Shown here one piece after another: positions 35,626 through 44,294 of a stretch of DNA of 64,000 nucleotides. Made by a program: the position numbers and the translations under genes. The notes under the pieces are model-generated. The model was given only the letters and a program-made list of their open reading frames with translations. It made no database searches and was not told the origin of the DNA. Position 1 is the stretch's first letter. Every line of letters begins with the position of its first letter. The stretch spans positions 3,782,001-3,846,000 of the forward strand of contig NZ_CP040077.1 in assembly GCF_005280735.1 (NCBI RefSeq), given 5' to 3'. The stretch is from Trinickia violacea. GTDB taxonomy: Bacteria > Pseudomonadota > Gammaproteobacteria > Burkholderiales > Burkholderiaceae.

Positions 35626-36806
35626 GTACGACGACCGCGACCGCACCCGGCTACTCGCTCGGCCAGATGGCGCTTTACATGTTGAAGCTCGGCACCTTCG
35701 GGTTTGGCGGCCCCGTGGCGCTCGTCGGTTATATGCGTCGCGATCTGGTGGAACAGCGCGCCTGGATCACCGAAGCGGACTACCGCGAAGGGCTGGCACT
35801 GGCTCAGATGATGCCGGGCCCGCTTGCCGCGCAGCTCGGCATCTACCTCGGGTACGTGCACTACCGAATTCTGGGCGCAACGGTAGCCGGTATCACCTTC
35901 GTGCTGCCGTCATTCCTGATGGTGGTTGCACTCGGTTGGGCGTACGCGCACTTCGGCGGACTATCGTGGATGCAGGCGGCCTTCTATGGCATCGGTGCGG
36001 CGGTGGTCGGCATCATCGCCATGAGTGCGTACAAGCTCACGACCAAGACGCTCGGCGCTGACAGGTTGCTGTGGGTCATCTATTTGACCCTTGCGGCCGT
36101 GACCGTCGCCACTGAATCCGAAATCGCTTGGCTTTTCATCGCGGGCGGTCTCGTCAACGGGTTCCGTCGATCGCCACCCAAATGGCTGGACAAAGGCGGG
36201 CTCAACGCGCTCGTAATCGCGCAAGCGCCGGGACTCGCCGGCGTGCTGAGCGGACTGGATCTTTCGCTGCTCGGCCAGATCGGCGTCTTCTTCACAAAGG
36301 CGGGTGCGTTCGTGTTCGGATCGGGCCTCGCAATCGTTCCGTTCCTGTACGGCGGGGTCGTGACCGAACACCACTGGCTGAACGACAAGCAGTTCGTCGA
36401 TGCGGTGGCCGTCGCGATGATCACGCCGGGTCCCGTCGTCATTACGGTGGGTTTCATCGGCTATCTGGTCGCGGGATTGGCCGGTGCCTGCGTCGCAGCA
36501 CTCGGCACGTTTCTGCCATGCTATCTGTTCACGGTGCTGCCCGCGCCGTACTTCAAGAAGTATGGCCGGTTGCCCGCCGTCAAGGCATTTGTCGACGGCA
36601 TTACGGCGGCGGCCGTCGGTGCGATTACCGGTTCGGTGATCGTGATCGCGAAGCGTTCGGTCGTCGACTGGCCGACCGCGCTAATCGCGCTCGCAACCGT
36701 GTTGCTGCTGTGGCGCTTCAGGAAACTTCAGGAGCCTGTGATCGTCGTGGCAGCCGCCCTGATCGGTCTCGCTGTCTATCCGCTCGTTCACCTGCACGCC
36801 CTGTGA
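35622..36806 (+). CDS. chrA: ChrA chromate efflux transporter
   Basis: The 394-residue CHR-family antiporter exports chromate from the cytoplasm. It has the two-fold repeat of the long-chain form: GTFGFGGPVALVGYMRRDLVE and AQMMPGPLAAQLGIYLGY in the first half, and TKAGAFVFGSGLAIVPFL, VDAVAVAMITPGPVVI in the second, with about ten membrane helices. It is translationally coupled to chrB. A transport role for sulfate is also possible in some homologues, but linkage to chrB supports chromate. Confidence 0.95.
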   Translation: MSTTTATAPGYSLGQMALYMLKLGTFGFGGPVALVGYMRRDLVEQRAWITEADYREGLALAQMMPGPLAAQLGIYLGYVHYRILGATVAGITFVLPSFLMVVALGWAYAHFGGLSWMQAAFYGIGAAVVGIIAMSAYKLTTKTLGADRLLWVIYLTLAAVTVATESEIAWLFIAGGLVNGFRRSPPKWLDKGGLNALVIAQAPGLAGVLSGLDLSLLGQIGVFFTKAGAFVFGSGLAIVPFLYGGVVTEHHWLNDKQFVDAVAVAMITPGPVVITVGFIGYLVAGLAGACVAALGTFLPCYLFTVLPAPYFKKYGRLPAVKAFVDGITAAAVGAITGSVIVIAKRSVVDWPTALIALATVLLLWRFRKLQEPVIVVAAALIGLAVYPLVHLHAL

Positions 36807-36840
36807 CTGAACGCGTGCGCGAAAACGTCGAGGAATGCAC

Positions 36841-36942
36841 ATGGCAACACGTCGCACCTTTCGACACAACACCGCCGCGGTCGGTGCAGGGATGAGGCTG
36901 GCTCAAGCGCAAGCAGCGTTACCTGCTCGACGGCTGACATAA
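36841..36942 (+). pseudogene. Remnant of a Tat-exported protein gene
   Basis: An ATG with GAGGAAT upstream starts a 33-residue frame containing RRTFRHNTAAVGAGMRLAQA, which reads like the twin-arginine signal of an exported enzyme that stops soon after. The mature part is missing. Chromate clusters of relatives often carry a Tat-exported Fe superoxide dismutase here, so this may be its deletion scar; that identity is inference. Confidence 0.4.
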
Positions 36943-36976
36943 GACATGTTGCACGCCGATACCTGAGGCCACAGCC

Positions 36977-38218
36977 ATGCTTCCCGCCAGGACTTCACTA
37001 TCGGCGCTATTCCTGCCGGCGGGTATCGACCGAAGCGCGTGGATGCTTCTGGCCTCACGTGGGCTGCGTGGATTTTGCGACGGCTTTATCGCAGTCCTAC
37101 TGCCCGCGTATCTGCTGGCCCTCGGCTTCGGGCAGTTGGCGGTCGGTCTGATCAGCACTGCAACGCTGATCGGATCGGCTATCGCGACGATTCTGGTGGG
37201 TCTGTTGAGCAGCCGCTACCCGCTGCGCGCACTGCTGCTCTTTGCGGCAAGCCTGATGGCTGCCACCGGCCTTGGATTCGCCAGCCTGTCGTCGCTATGG
37301 CCGCTGGTCGCGGTCGCCTTCGTCGGTACGCTGAACCCGAGTTCGGGCGACGTCAGTCTGTTTCTGCCGCTCGAGCACGCGCGCCTTGCCGAATCGGCGG
37401 AGTCCAATGCCCGTACCGCGCTGTTCGCCCGCTACAGTCTCGTGGGTGCGTTGTCGGCTGCATTGGGCGCGCTACTCGCCGGGTTACCCGACTGGATTGC
37501 CTTGCATTCCGGCATTGCCGTACTTTTTGCCATGCGCGCGATGTTCCTCTTCTATGGAGTGACGGGTTTCTTCATCTGCCTGCTGTATCTGCGTCTCCCA
37601 AAGCCCGAATCGCACGCCGCTGTTGCTCGGGTGCCGCTCGGCCCGTCGCGGGGGATCGTCACCCGCCTCGCGATGCTTTTCAGCGTGGACGCTTTTGCAG
37701 GCGGGCTACTCGTGAACTCGCTATTGACGCTATGGCTCATCCAGCGATTTGGCCTTTCACTTGCTGCAGCCGGACAGTTCTTCTTCTGGGCAGGCCTGCT
37801 GAGCGCGGGTTCGCAACTGGCCGCCGCACCCATTGCCCGCAGGATCGGCTTGCTCAACACGATGGTGTTCACCCACATTCCTTCAAGTGTGTGCCTGATC
37901 ACTGCGGCCTTCACGTCTTCCTTGCCACCGACGTTGGTGCTGCTGCTTCTGCGCAGTGCACTTTCGCAACTCGACGTGCCGACCCGAAGTGCATACGTGA
38001 TGTCCGTCGTCACGCCACCCGAACGGCCGGCTGCGGCGAGTTTTACCGCGGTGCCCCGCAGTCTCGCGGCGGCCGTCGCCCCGACGATCGCTGGTGGACT
38101 GCTTGGCGCCGGCTGGCTTGGCGCGCCACTGATCGCATGCGGGGCGCTGAAGATCGCCTACGATCTTGCGCTGCTCGTCGCATTTCGTCACGTCAGGCCG
38201 GGCGGAGGCTCATCATGA
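36977..38218 (+). CDS. MFS transporter
   Basis: The 413-residue protein has twelve predicted helices with the MFS inter-helix basic loop between TM2 and TM3 (GLLSSRYPLRALL) and a central cytoplasmic loop (LRLPKPESHAAVAR). The TM segments TLNPSSGDVSLFLPLEHARLAE are unusual and match a subfamily found next to chrA in Burkholderiaceae. The substrate is unknown; export of a metal or oxyanion is plausible from linkage. Its stop codon abuts the propeller fragment that follows. Confidence 0.85.
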   Translation: MLPARTSLSALFLPAGIDRSAWMLLASRGLRGFCDGFIAVLLPAYLLALGFGQLAVGLISTATLIGSAIATILVGLLSSRYPLRALLLFAASLMAATGLGFASLSSLWPLVAVAFVGTLNPSSGDVSLFLPLEHARLAESAESNARTALFARYSLVGALSAALGALLAGLPDWIALHSGIAVLFAMRAMFLFYGVTGFFICLLYLRLPKPESHAAVARVPLGPSRGIVTRLAMLFSVDAFAGGLLVNSLLTLWLIQRFGLSLAAAGQFFFWAGLLSAGSQLAAAPIARRIGLLNTMVFTHIPSSVCLITAAFTSSLPPTLVLLLLRSALSQLDVPTRSAYVMSVVTPPERPAAASFTAVPRSLAAAVAPTIAGGLLGAGWLGAPLIACGALKIAYDLALLVAFRHVRPGGGSS

Positions 38219-38761
38219 ATCACGTGCGACGCCTCGACAAACCAGCGTGTTGCAACGATTCCGCTTGGCGGTGAAGTGGGTAACACGCAATACGACCCGG
38301 TCTCGCGGCATATCTTTGTCAACGTGCAGACGCGGCAGCAATTGGTCGAGATCGATCCAGTCACCGATGCGGTCGTTGCCCGCATCGACCTGCCCGAAGC
38401 GCGAGGCAATCACGGCCTGCTCATCGTTCCGGAGTTACGCCTAGCGTTCATCGCATGTGAAGACAACGACCGACTGCTGGTCCTCGATATGCGCACGATG
38501 AAGGTTAGCGGGTCGTTTGCCATTGGCGGCGATCCGGACGTCCTCGCGTTCGATCCTGGCTCGCACACGGTATATGTCGCCGGGGAGGCCGGCATCGTGT
38601 CGATGTTCGACGTTGCCGGTTCCCGCGTGTCTAAAATCGGCGATGGCCGGGTGGGGCCGAATGCGCATGTCGTCAATGTCGATGGGGCGACGCATCGGTC
38701 CTACTTTCCGCTGAAGAGCGTTGGCGGACGGCCAGTGCTGCGGGTAATGGCGCCTCGATAG
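38219..38761 (+). pseudogene. YVTN beta-propeller, 5' end missing
   Basis: The frame continues directly behind the MFS stop codon without a start: the first codons read ITCDASTNQRVATIPLGGEV, a YVTN blade, then GNTQYDPVSRHIFVNVQTRQQL, HGLLIVPELRLAFIACEDNDRLLVLD and FDPGSHTVYVAGEAGIVS. It ends normally at 38761 with SVGGRPVLRVMAP. The usual signal peptide and first blades are absent. A GTG at 38276 could start a 161-residue product, but that would lack a signal. A deletion joining the MFS gene to the propeller is the simplest explanation. Confidence 0.7.
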
Positions 38762-38824
38762 AGATATCGCCTTCGACAGCAGCGTCATGCGCCGTCGCCA
38801 ATGTAAGGCGACGGCGGCAGACTT

Positions 38825-40306
38825 TTACAACGACTGCACCTGTACCGGTGTCCCCGGCTTGCCTGACGCCTGCGGCGCGATCACGAGATAGCGACGCTTG
38901 TCACCGGAGGTGTTCGCGTCCGGTGTGACCAGTTGGCGAATCTGACCAAGCGCATTGACAATCGCGGAGCCCGCCGGATTGGTCATGAAGTTCGCGAGAA
39001 TTTGCACGTTGCCGGTGCCGTCGGGATTATCGGCAAGGCCCAGCACATAGGGCTGCTTCGGTTGCAAGCCAGTGACGGCTGCCTGAAGGACCTGCACGAG
39101 ACCCTGATCAAACAACGCGACCGTCGTAGGTGCATGTGCGGCGTCTGTCGACTCGCCCGACCCCACAGGCACTAATACAATGTGAGCAGTCTGGCCAGCC
39201 AGGCCGAGTGTCTGCAGGTTCTGCGTGCCATCGCCTTCCGGCACCGCGTTCGGCACGTAGGTGACAGCCTGCGGCGCCTGCCCGATGGGCACGGTTGCGA
39301 TGACCTTGTTGCTCAGCGTATCGATAGCCGTCATCGCGTCGGCATTCTCGAGACCGATGTAGATGCGGCTACCGTCACCCGACGGCCAGAGCCCATGCGG
39401 CAGGTTACCGACCGGAACTGTCGCGACCTGAGAAAAGTCGTCGGTTCGGAACACCTTGACGACATTCAGGCCACCGACCGTCACGTACGCGAACATGCCC
39501 TTGGCGTTATGCACGATGTTCACGTGATTGGTGATCGGGCCCGTGTCGAGTGTCTTGATCAGCGCGAATGGCGGCCTCGCATCGAACACCTGGACCTTAC
39601 CCACGTCCTTGAGCGTGAACCAGACTTGCTTGCCGTCGGGCGTCGCGGCGAGATCCGGGCAGAAGGGGCTTGCCTGCTTGACCGTGCCGACGATCTTGTG
39701 GTCGGCCACGGAAACCACCTCGGTCTCCGGGTTGAAAGACGAGCAGACATAGCCATACTTTCCATCCGGTGAAAAGATCTGCATGCCGGGGCCGGCCGGG
39801 ACGGTGATGCGGGTGATTTCCTCGTACGTCTTCCCGTCGAGTACGTCGACATAGTTTTCGCCGCGCACGGTCACCCAGACTTCCCTTCCATCGGGCGTAA
39901 AGAACGCTTCATGAGGTGATCGGCCTACGTACGTGACATGCTTGACCGTGTTCGTTTGCGTATCGATAAACGACACCGAGTTCGATCCGATGGAGACAAC
40001 CGCTAACGTGCGATGGTCCGGTGAATAACCCATACCATGCACGAGCAACTGGCCCTTGTACAACGGGCTGAAATTGCCCGGCGCCGGGTCGCCGAGGCGA
40101 ATCAGGCCGACCAGTTTGTTTTCGGCCGGGTCGATCACCGACACCGTGTTCGAAAATTGCTCGGCAGCATAAACGCGATCGTGGTGGCTCACGGGAATGT
40201 CAGGATCGGCCAGCGATCCGGGGGCTTGCCCGGCCCAAACAAGTTGCGCAGTAGCCAGTGCGGCCGCCGACAACACGATGTTAAAAATGGACTTGCGCTT
40301 CATCAC
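38825..40306 (-). CDS. Secreted YVTN beta-propeller protein
   Basis: The 493-residue product has a signal peptide (MMKRKSIFNIVLSAAALATA, cleaved near VWA) and about seven blades carrying the YVTN pattern, such as RVYAAEQFSNTVSVIDPAENKLVG, REVWVTVRGENYVDVLDGKTYEEI and IYIGLENADAMTAIDTLSNKVIATVP. The last 110 residues form a separate LVPVGSGESTDA-type domain. Such proteins are periplasmic, sometimes linked to metal or redox traits. Its start overlaps the DUF305 gene by four bases, so the two are co-translated. Confidence 0.85.
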   Translation of the reverse strand: MMKRKSIFNIVLSAAALATAQLVWAGQAPGSLADPDIPVSHHDRVYAAEQFSNTVSVIDPAENKLVGLIRLGDPAPGNFSPLYKGQLLVHGMGYSPDHRTLAVVSIGSNSVSFIDTQTNTVKHVTYVGRSPHEAFFTPDGREVWVTVRGENYVDVLDGKTYEEITRITVPAGPGMQIFSPDGKYGYVCSSFNPETEVVSVADHKIVGTVKQASPFCPDLAATPDGKQVWFTLKDVGKVQVFDARPPFALIKTLDTGPITNHVNIVHNAKGMFAYVTVGGLNVVKVFRTDDFSQVATVPVGNLPHGLWPSGDGSRIYIGLENADAMTAIDTLSNKVIATVPIGQAPQAVTYVPNAVPEGDGTQNLQTLGLAGQTAHIVLVPVGSGESTDAAHAPTTVALFDQGLVQVLQAAVTGLQPKQPYVLGLADNPDGTGNVQILANFMTNPAGSAIVNALGQIRQLVTPDANTSGDKRRYLVIAPQASGKPGTPVQVQSL

Positions 40307-40797
40307 TTCTCCTCTTGCGTGTGGGTCGGCATGTTCATTTGCATGCCACGATGGGACGTCGGGTCGGAGTGGGCAGCCGGGACGGACACGGGTTTCTGCT
40401 GGTCGGGAGCGGGTGCCGATGGCGGCAATGACTGACCAAGCGCGAGCCGCATGGCGGCAATTTCCTGCTGTTGTTCGACTACGATCTCTTGTGCGATGCG
40501 GCGCAGTTGCTCGTTGTGTCCATAGCGCAATTCGGCCTGTGCCATATCGATGGCGCCTTGGTGGTGCGGCACCATCATGGCAACGAAATCGCGATCGACG
40601 TCGCCTGTCGGCTTCACGGCCATGTCTTCCATCATCCGTGTCATGGCCCTATCGTTCTCCGCCACGAACGGCGCTTCGCCGGAACTATCGGTCTGCAAAT
40701 CCGCACTGAAGGCAGGCGAATCGCAAAGTGCCGAGATCGCAAGGACAATGACCACGCTCAGAATTGTTCGGGCGCTACAAGGAAATTGAGCTCGCAC
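40303..40797 (-). CDS. Secreted DUF305 protein
   Basis: The 164-residue product starts with GTG at 40797 after AGAGGAGA. A signal (MRAQFPCSARTILSVVIVLA ... AFSA) is followed by the DUF305 core RAMTRMMEDM ... FVAMMVPHHQGAIDMAQAEL ... RIAQEIVVEQQQEIAAM, a ferritin-like helical fold with Met and His ligands that is often near copper-resistance genes. A His/Met-rich tail (SHRGMQMNMPTHTQE) follows. It is the first gene of a two-gene operon with the YVTN protein. Confidence 0.88.
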   Translation of the reverse strand: MRAQFPCSARTILSVVIVLAISALCDSPAFSADLQTDSSGEAPFVAENDRAMTRMMEDMAVKPTGDVDRDFVAMMVPHHQGAIDMAQAELRYGHNEQLRRIAQEIVVEQQQEIAAMRLALGQSLPPSAPAPDQQKPVSVPAAHSDPTSHRGMQMNMPTHTQEEK

Positions 40798-40934
40798 GAT
40801 GATTCTCCTCTTGTGGGTAACGCGTGTCTCGTTGGGGTGAACACGACGGATGCGAGGTTATTCCGACCACCGCGCACTTTATTTTTAGAACAACTGCGGA
40901 GCCGAGCGCCCAGCGGGCCGGAGGAGACGATGGC

Positions 40935-41408
40935 ATGACTAGGGTCTTCCGTGCGCGTCGCCGGCTTCTACGCAGTTGGATCCTCGCAGTCGCGGCTCTC
41001 TGCCTGCTGCACGCCTCTTCCGTTCGGGCGCTCCCTATATTCCCACGTCAAACGGGCCAAAGCTGCGTGGCTTGTCACGCCGGTGGACAGTTTCCTGAAC
41101 TGACTCCCTATGGGCGAATGTTCAAGCTGAACGGCTACATCCGGTCGGACCCGGATGCGAAACGGTTCATGTGGGGCTTTACGCATCTGAGCGACGCGCA
41201 GATCGACGAGCTTGCCGCATACTTTTCGAGCCGGACACCACCCGTGGGCGTACCGGGCGATCGTCTTCTGGTTGACGATGGCAGAAAAATATTCATCTCC
41301 GGCATACCGGACAAGGGCGTGCCGTCATGCAGTGCCTGTCATGGCGCACGCGGCGAAGATGACAGCCGCGCAGGAGCGGCATTTCTCGAAGCGTCCTCGC
41401 CACCATGA
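40935..41408 (+). CDS. Di-haem cytochrome c, probably chimeric or truncated
   Basis: The 157-residue product starts at ATG 40935 after GGAGGAG and has a signal peptide ending near VRA. The first haem motif is CVACH within RQTGQSCVACHAGGQFPELTPYGRMF, which belongs to a family normally about 400 residues long. The second half (HLSDAQIDELAAYFSSRTPP and GIPDKGVPSCSACHGARGED) looks like the second domain of a c4/c553-type cytochrome. The frame stops 22 residues after the second CxxCH, before an axial Met could be reached. It looks like two unrelated cytochromes fused by deletion, then truncated. Confidence 0.6.
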   Translation: MTRVFRARRRLLRSWILAVAALCLLHASSVRALPIFPRQTGQSCVACHAGGQFPELTPYGRMFKLNGYIRSDPDAKRFMWGFTHLSDAQIDELAAYFSSRTPPVGVPGDRLLVDDGRKIFISGIPDKGVPSCSACHGARGEDDSRAGAAFLEASSPP

Positions 41409-41540
41409 CAACGATGAAGATGACGCCGAGTCACTGCGACCCGGCGGCCAAGACCCATGGTTGATCCGCGACGGATAAGCGGATCAACCCTGGCGGCGCA
41501 ACACTCGCTAAACGCTGATCGTGAGAAGGAGCACGTCTCC

Positions 41541-42623
41541 TCACATTTTCAAATCGAGGCGACCAAAGACACCATCCGCTTCCTGATTCGGACCCGCGGC
41601 AAAAAACAACGTGTTCGTGGGCTGGTTTTGGAGCCCATTGCCAAAGGCAATACCCCAAAGCCCATCTTGCTTGAACACCGTGTTGTTGGACAGCGTGACG
41701 CTCGTAATGAACGCGCCGTTCACCGAGTTGAACACGTTGATCAGCCCATCGCCGAAGTTGCCGATCAGGATGTCCCCGCTAAGGTTGCCGAAATTGCCTG
41801 GCGCCTGCGCGATCCCCCATGGCGCATTCAAATGACCGCCGGACACAAAATGCTGAAGCAGATTTCCGGCCGTGTCGTAGACGTCGACGAACCCCAGTCC
41901 TGCACCAGCGACGTCGTCATGCTTCGCGGCATTCTGCATCGCGTAGGTTACGAAGAGCTTCGACCCAATCAACTGAATGCCGAACGGAGCGAAGCCCGCG
42001 GGCAATGACGGATCTTGAAATTTCCCAGGCATCGCGACTTTTGCAAAGTTGGTGTCGAACACGTCTATCTTGTTGTTATGGAAATCGGTCGCATAAAGAA
42101 AGTTCGCCCCCCCGTTAGCCGCCAGCGCGAGGCCTTTGTAGACTGCGCCGCCACTGCCGTCGTCGTATGCAATGATTGCCACGGTCGGGTTGACCGCTGG
42201 CGACCACGCCGTGATCGTGCCACCCTCGCCGTCGAAGATGAACGCCGGAACACCGGTCTTGCCGCCCTGACTGACGCTGAAGCCCTGGGTGCCGTTGAAC
42301 ACAATGCCGGTAGGGTCCGCGGGTCCGCCAATGCCCGGCGGAATGGTGACCACGAGCGTTTGGGGCACACCGTTGCCGTCATACAGTGTCGCAACCGACG
42401 TGCCATTGTCTGCAACCCAAAAAAAGCCTGCCGGGTTGAATGCAATGCCCCACGAATTCTGCAGGTTCGGATCAGTGTGCGCGGCGGGCACCGCGCCATC
42501 GGAAACCAGCGCAGTCTCCGTGAACAACGTTGGGGTAGAGGAGCTGCCACCGCCGCACGCAGCGATCGTCGCCAGCGCGACGCCCCCAGCAATCAGGCCA
42601 AATACCGTAGCTACTGATTTCAT
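41541..42623 (-). CDS. TIGR03118-like beta-propeller lipoprotein
   Basis: The 360-residue product starts MKSVATVFGLIAGGVALATIAAC, a lipoprotein signal with the lipobox Cys at residue 23. The rest contains blades such as LQNSWGIAFNPAGFFWVADNGT, DPTGIVFNGTQGFSVSQ, NFLYATDFHNNKIDVFDTNF and GDILIGNFGDGLINVFNSVNG, as in the TIGR03118 family of exported propellers common in Burkholderia and Acidobacteria. Its function is unknown. I start at ATG 42623; the frame extends 12 codons upstream without a signal. Confidence 0.82.
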   Translation of the reverse strand: MKSVATVFGLIAGGVALATIAACGGGSSSTPTLFTETALVSDGAVPAAHTDPNLQNSWGIAFNPAGFFWVADNGTSVATLYDGNGVPQTLVVTIPPGIGGPADPTGIVFNGTQGFSVSQGGKTGVPAFIFDGEGGTITAWSPAVNPTVAIIAYDDGSGGAVYKGLALAANGGANFLYATDFHNNKIDVFDTNFAKVAMPGKFQDPSLPAGFAPFGIQLIGSKLFVTYAMQNAAKHDDVAGAGLGFVDVYDTAGNLLQHFVSGGHLNAPWGIAQAPGNFGNLSGDILIGNFGDGLINVFNSVNGAFITSVTLSNNTVFKQDGLWGIAFGNGLQNQPTNTLFFAAGPNQEADGVFGRLDLKM

Positions 42624-43089
42624 CCTGCCACCTCCTGCATCGCGGCATGCCGGTCGCACGCACTAAACGATTGGCGCCGGCGCGTTATTCCCCGACGGCG
42701 ACGATTCCGTCGCAAGGACAGCGAGGCAATACGCAGCGCCGCCGAAGATTCTGTCTCAAACTGCGGCAAGTCATAAACGATCCGCAGTGCGCTTTATTCC
42801 ACGCCGGCTCTGCTCTCGGCGCGGGCAGTTGACGTCCTACGCGCAACCATGGACTCTCCAGGCTCACCAACCAGGTAGCCGCTGTATTGATGTTTTATCA
42901 GCAGCGACAAGTCGTGGTTCGCCTTCAATGGACTCGGAATAAGTCACACGCCCCACTCGTTTAGACGGAATGGAATTCACGTTCAAAGCTGCCCGCGCAA
43001 CGCTGTTACTCGCGTATGCATGGAAGCGCGTACCGTTGTGCACGATAAGTCGAAGGCAGAACGTGACCACTTCAATGAAAGGTGCTGCC
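42624..43089. other. Divergent intergenic region
   Basis: About 465 bases separate the propeller lipoprotein and the cupredoxin gene. A short perfect inverted repeat GCGACG-ATTC-CGTCGC occurs at 42698-42713. I see no consensus promoter or further gene. Confidence 0.4.
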
Positions 43090-43506
43090 ATGGGTCGTGT
43101 TCGTCGCATGATCATTCTCGTCAGTGCGGTTATGCTCGGCGTCTCTTCGGGTTACAGCAATGCGCAACAGCTCATAAAAGCGACGCTGTTGTCGAACTCG
43201 ATTCACCTGGACCCGAGCCAAGTAAAAGCGGGGGCAGTGACGTTCGATGTCCATAACGTCGCCGATAACAACATGGTCCACGAGCTCGTCGTGTTAAAGA
43301 CGCCCGTCGCCGATGACGCACTTCCAGTACACAAGGGCCAGGTGCCTGAACAAAAATTCCGAAAGATGGGCGAAGTCGAGGATGTTGCTCCCGGCAAGAG
43401 TCGGCGCCTGACGATCACGCTCCTTCCCGGTCACTACGTGCTCGTCTGCAACAAGACTGGACACTATTCGATGGGGATGCATACCTCGCTGATTGTCACA
43501 CCGTGA
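43090..43506 (+). CDS. Periplasmic cupredoxin-like protein
   Basis: The 138-residue product has a signal peptide (MGRVRRMIILVSAVMLGVSS, cleaved near SNAQ) and a plastocyanin-type fold. The four type-1 copper ligands are visible: His in MVHELVVLK, and Cys, His and Met in LVCNKTGHYSMGMH near the C-terminus. I chose ATG 43090 since AAAGGTG lies before it; an upstream ATG at 43075 would also work. It could be an electron carrier or a copper chaperone, in keeping with the DUF305 and cytochrome genes nearby. Confidence 0.82.
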   Translation: MGRVRRMIILVSAVMLGVSSGYSNAQQLIKATLLSNSIHLDPSQVKAGAVTFDVHNVADNNMVHELVVLKTPVADDALPVHKGQVPEQKFRKMGEVEDVAPGKSRRLTITLLPGHYVLVCNKTGHYSMGMHTSLIVTP

Positions 43507-43543
43507 TTGGCGCTATTCTGCCGCCACCGGCCGAGACAGCCGG

Positions 43544-44221
43544 TCAGATCGCACCACTCGGCCGATACTCATCCGTATCCACGCAGCAAACCAACACCTC
43601 CGCATCGTCCTTGCTGAGGCTCAGGTAAACATGCCCGACCGAGCTGTCGAAATACAGGCTGTCGCCGGGCGTCAGCCTGAACGCCTTGCCATTCTCGAAG
43701 CGCAATTCGAGCTTGCCGCTCAGCAGGAACACGAACTCCTCGCCTGAATGGCGGATGTACTCGGGAAAGTCCGACACAGCGCGCGCGCGGATGTGCGCGC
43801 GCATCGGCACCATGCGCTTGCCGGTCAGATTGTTGGCAAGCATGCCGTACTCGTAGTTCGGCGTGTCGTAAATCTCCTGCTTGCCCGACGCCGTGAACGA
43901 CGGTTTCATTGCGCCGGTCGCCGGCTTGCGGCGCCTCCCGAAAATGGCGTCGAACTCCAGGTCGAGCGAGTGCGCGAGCGCCGCGAACTTGTCGTAGGTC
44001 AGCGCGATATCGCCACGCTCGGCCTTCGAGATCGTCGACACCGCAATGCCGGAGCGCTCCGACAGCTCCGTGAGCGTCAGCCCGCGCGCCTTGCGCGCCT
44101 GCCGCAAATGCCCGCCCACCAGTTTGTGGTCGAGCACGGGCGCTGCCTCGTGCGCGTTCGCGACCGGATCTTTCGTCACTGCTTTGACCATCTCACTCAC
44201 TTCCACGGGAAATTTTCTCAC
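43544..44221 (-). CDS. XRE-family regulator with C-terminal cupin
   Basis: The 225-residue protein has an N-terminal helix-turn-helix (GGHLRQARKARGLTLTELSE, then RSGIAVSTISKAERGD) and a C-terminal cupin (YIRHSGEEFVFLLSGKLELR, then LTPGDSLYFDSSVGHVYLSL). Such regulators control amino-acid or amine catabolism and bind a ligand in the cupin. ATG at 44221 or at 44191 may be used. It is divergent from the transporter-amidase-oxidase genes and probably represses them and itself through the two repeats between them. Confidence 0.9.
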   Translation of the reverse strand: MRKFPVEVSEMVKAVTKDPVANAHEAAPVLDHKLVGGHLRQARKARGLTLTELSERSGIAVSTISKAERGDIALTYDKFAALAHSLDLEFDAIFGRRRKPATGAMKPSFTASGKQEIYDTPNYEYGMLANNLTGKRMVPMRAHIRARAVSDFPEYIRHSGEEFVFLLSGKLELRFENGKAFRLTPGDSLYFDSSVGHVYLSLSKDDAEVLVCCVDTDEYRPSGAI

Positions 44222-44255
44222 TTACGAGAATTTATTTTTTTCTCGTATATGATAA
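44215..44255. promoter_or_regulatory. Two inverted copies of a 16-bp operator-like sequence
   Basis: TTCTCGTATATGATAA at 44240-44255 (plus) and TTCTCGTAAGTGAGAA at 44230-44215 (minus) agree at 13 of 16 positions and lie head to head in the regulator/transporter gap. The first also forms the dyad TTCTC-N6-GAGAA. A TATGAT -10-like hexamer overlaps the second. They are likely sites for the adjacent XRE-cupin protein. Confidence 0.7.
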
Positions 44256-44294
44256 CTCACGCCGATTCCACCTTTCTCCTGTGGGAACCCTATC

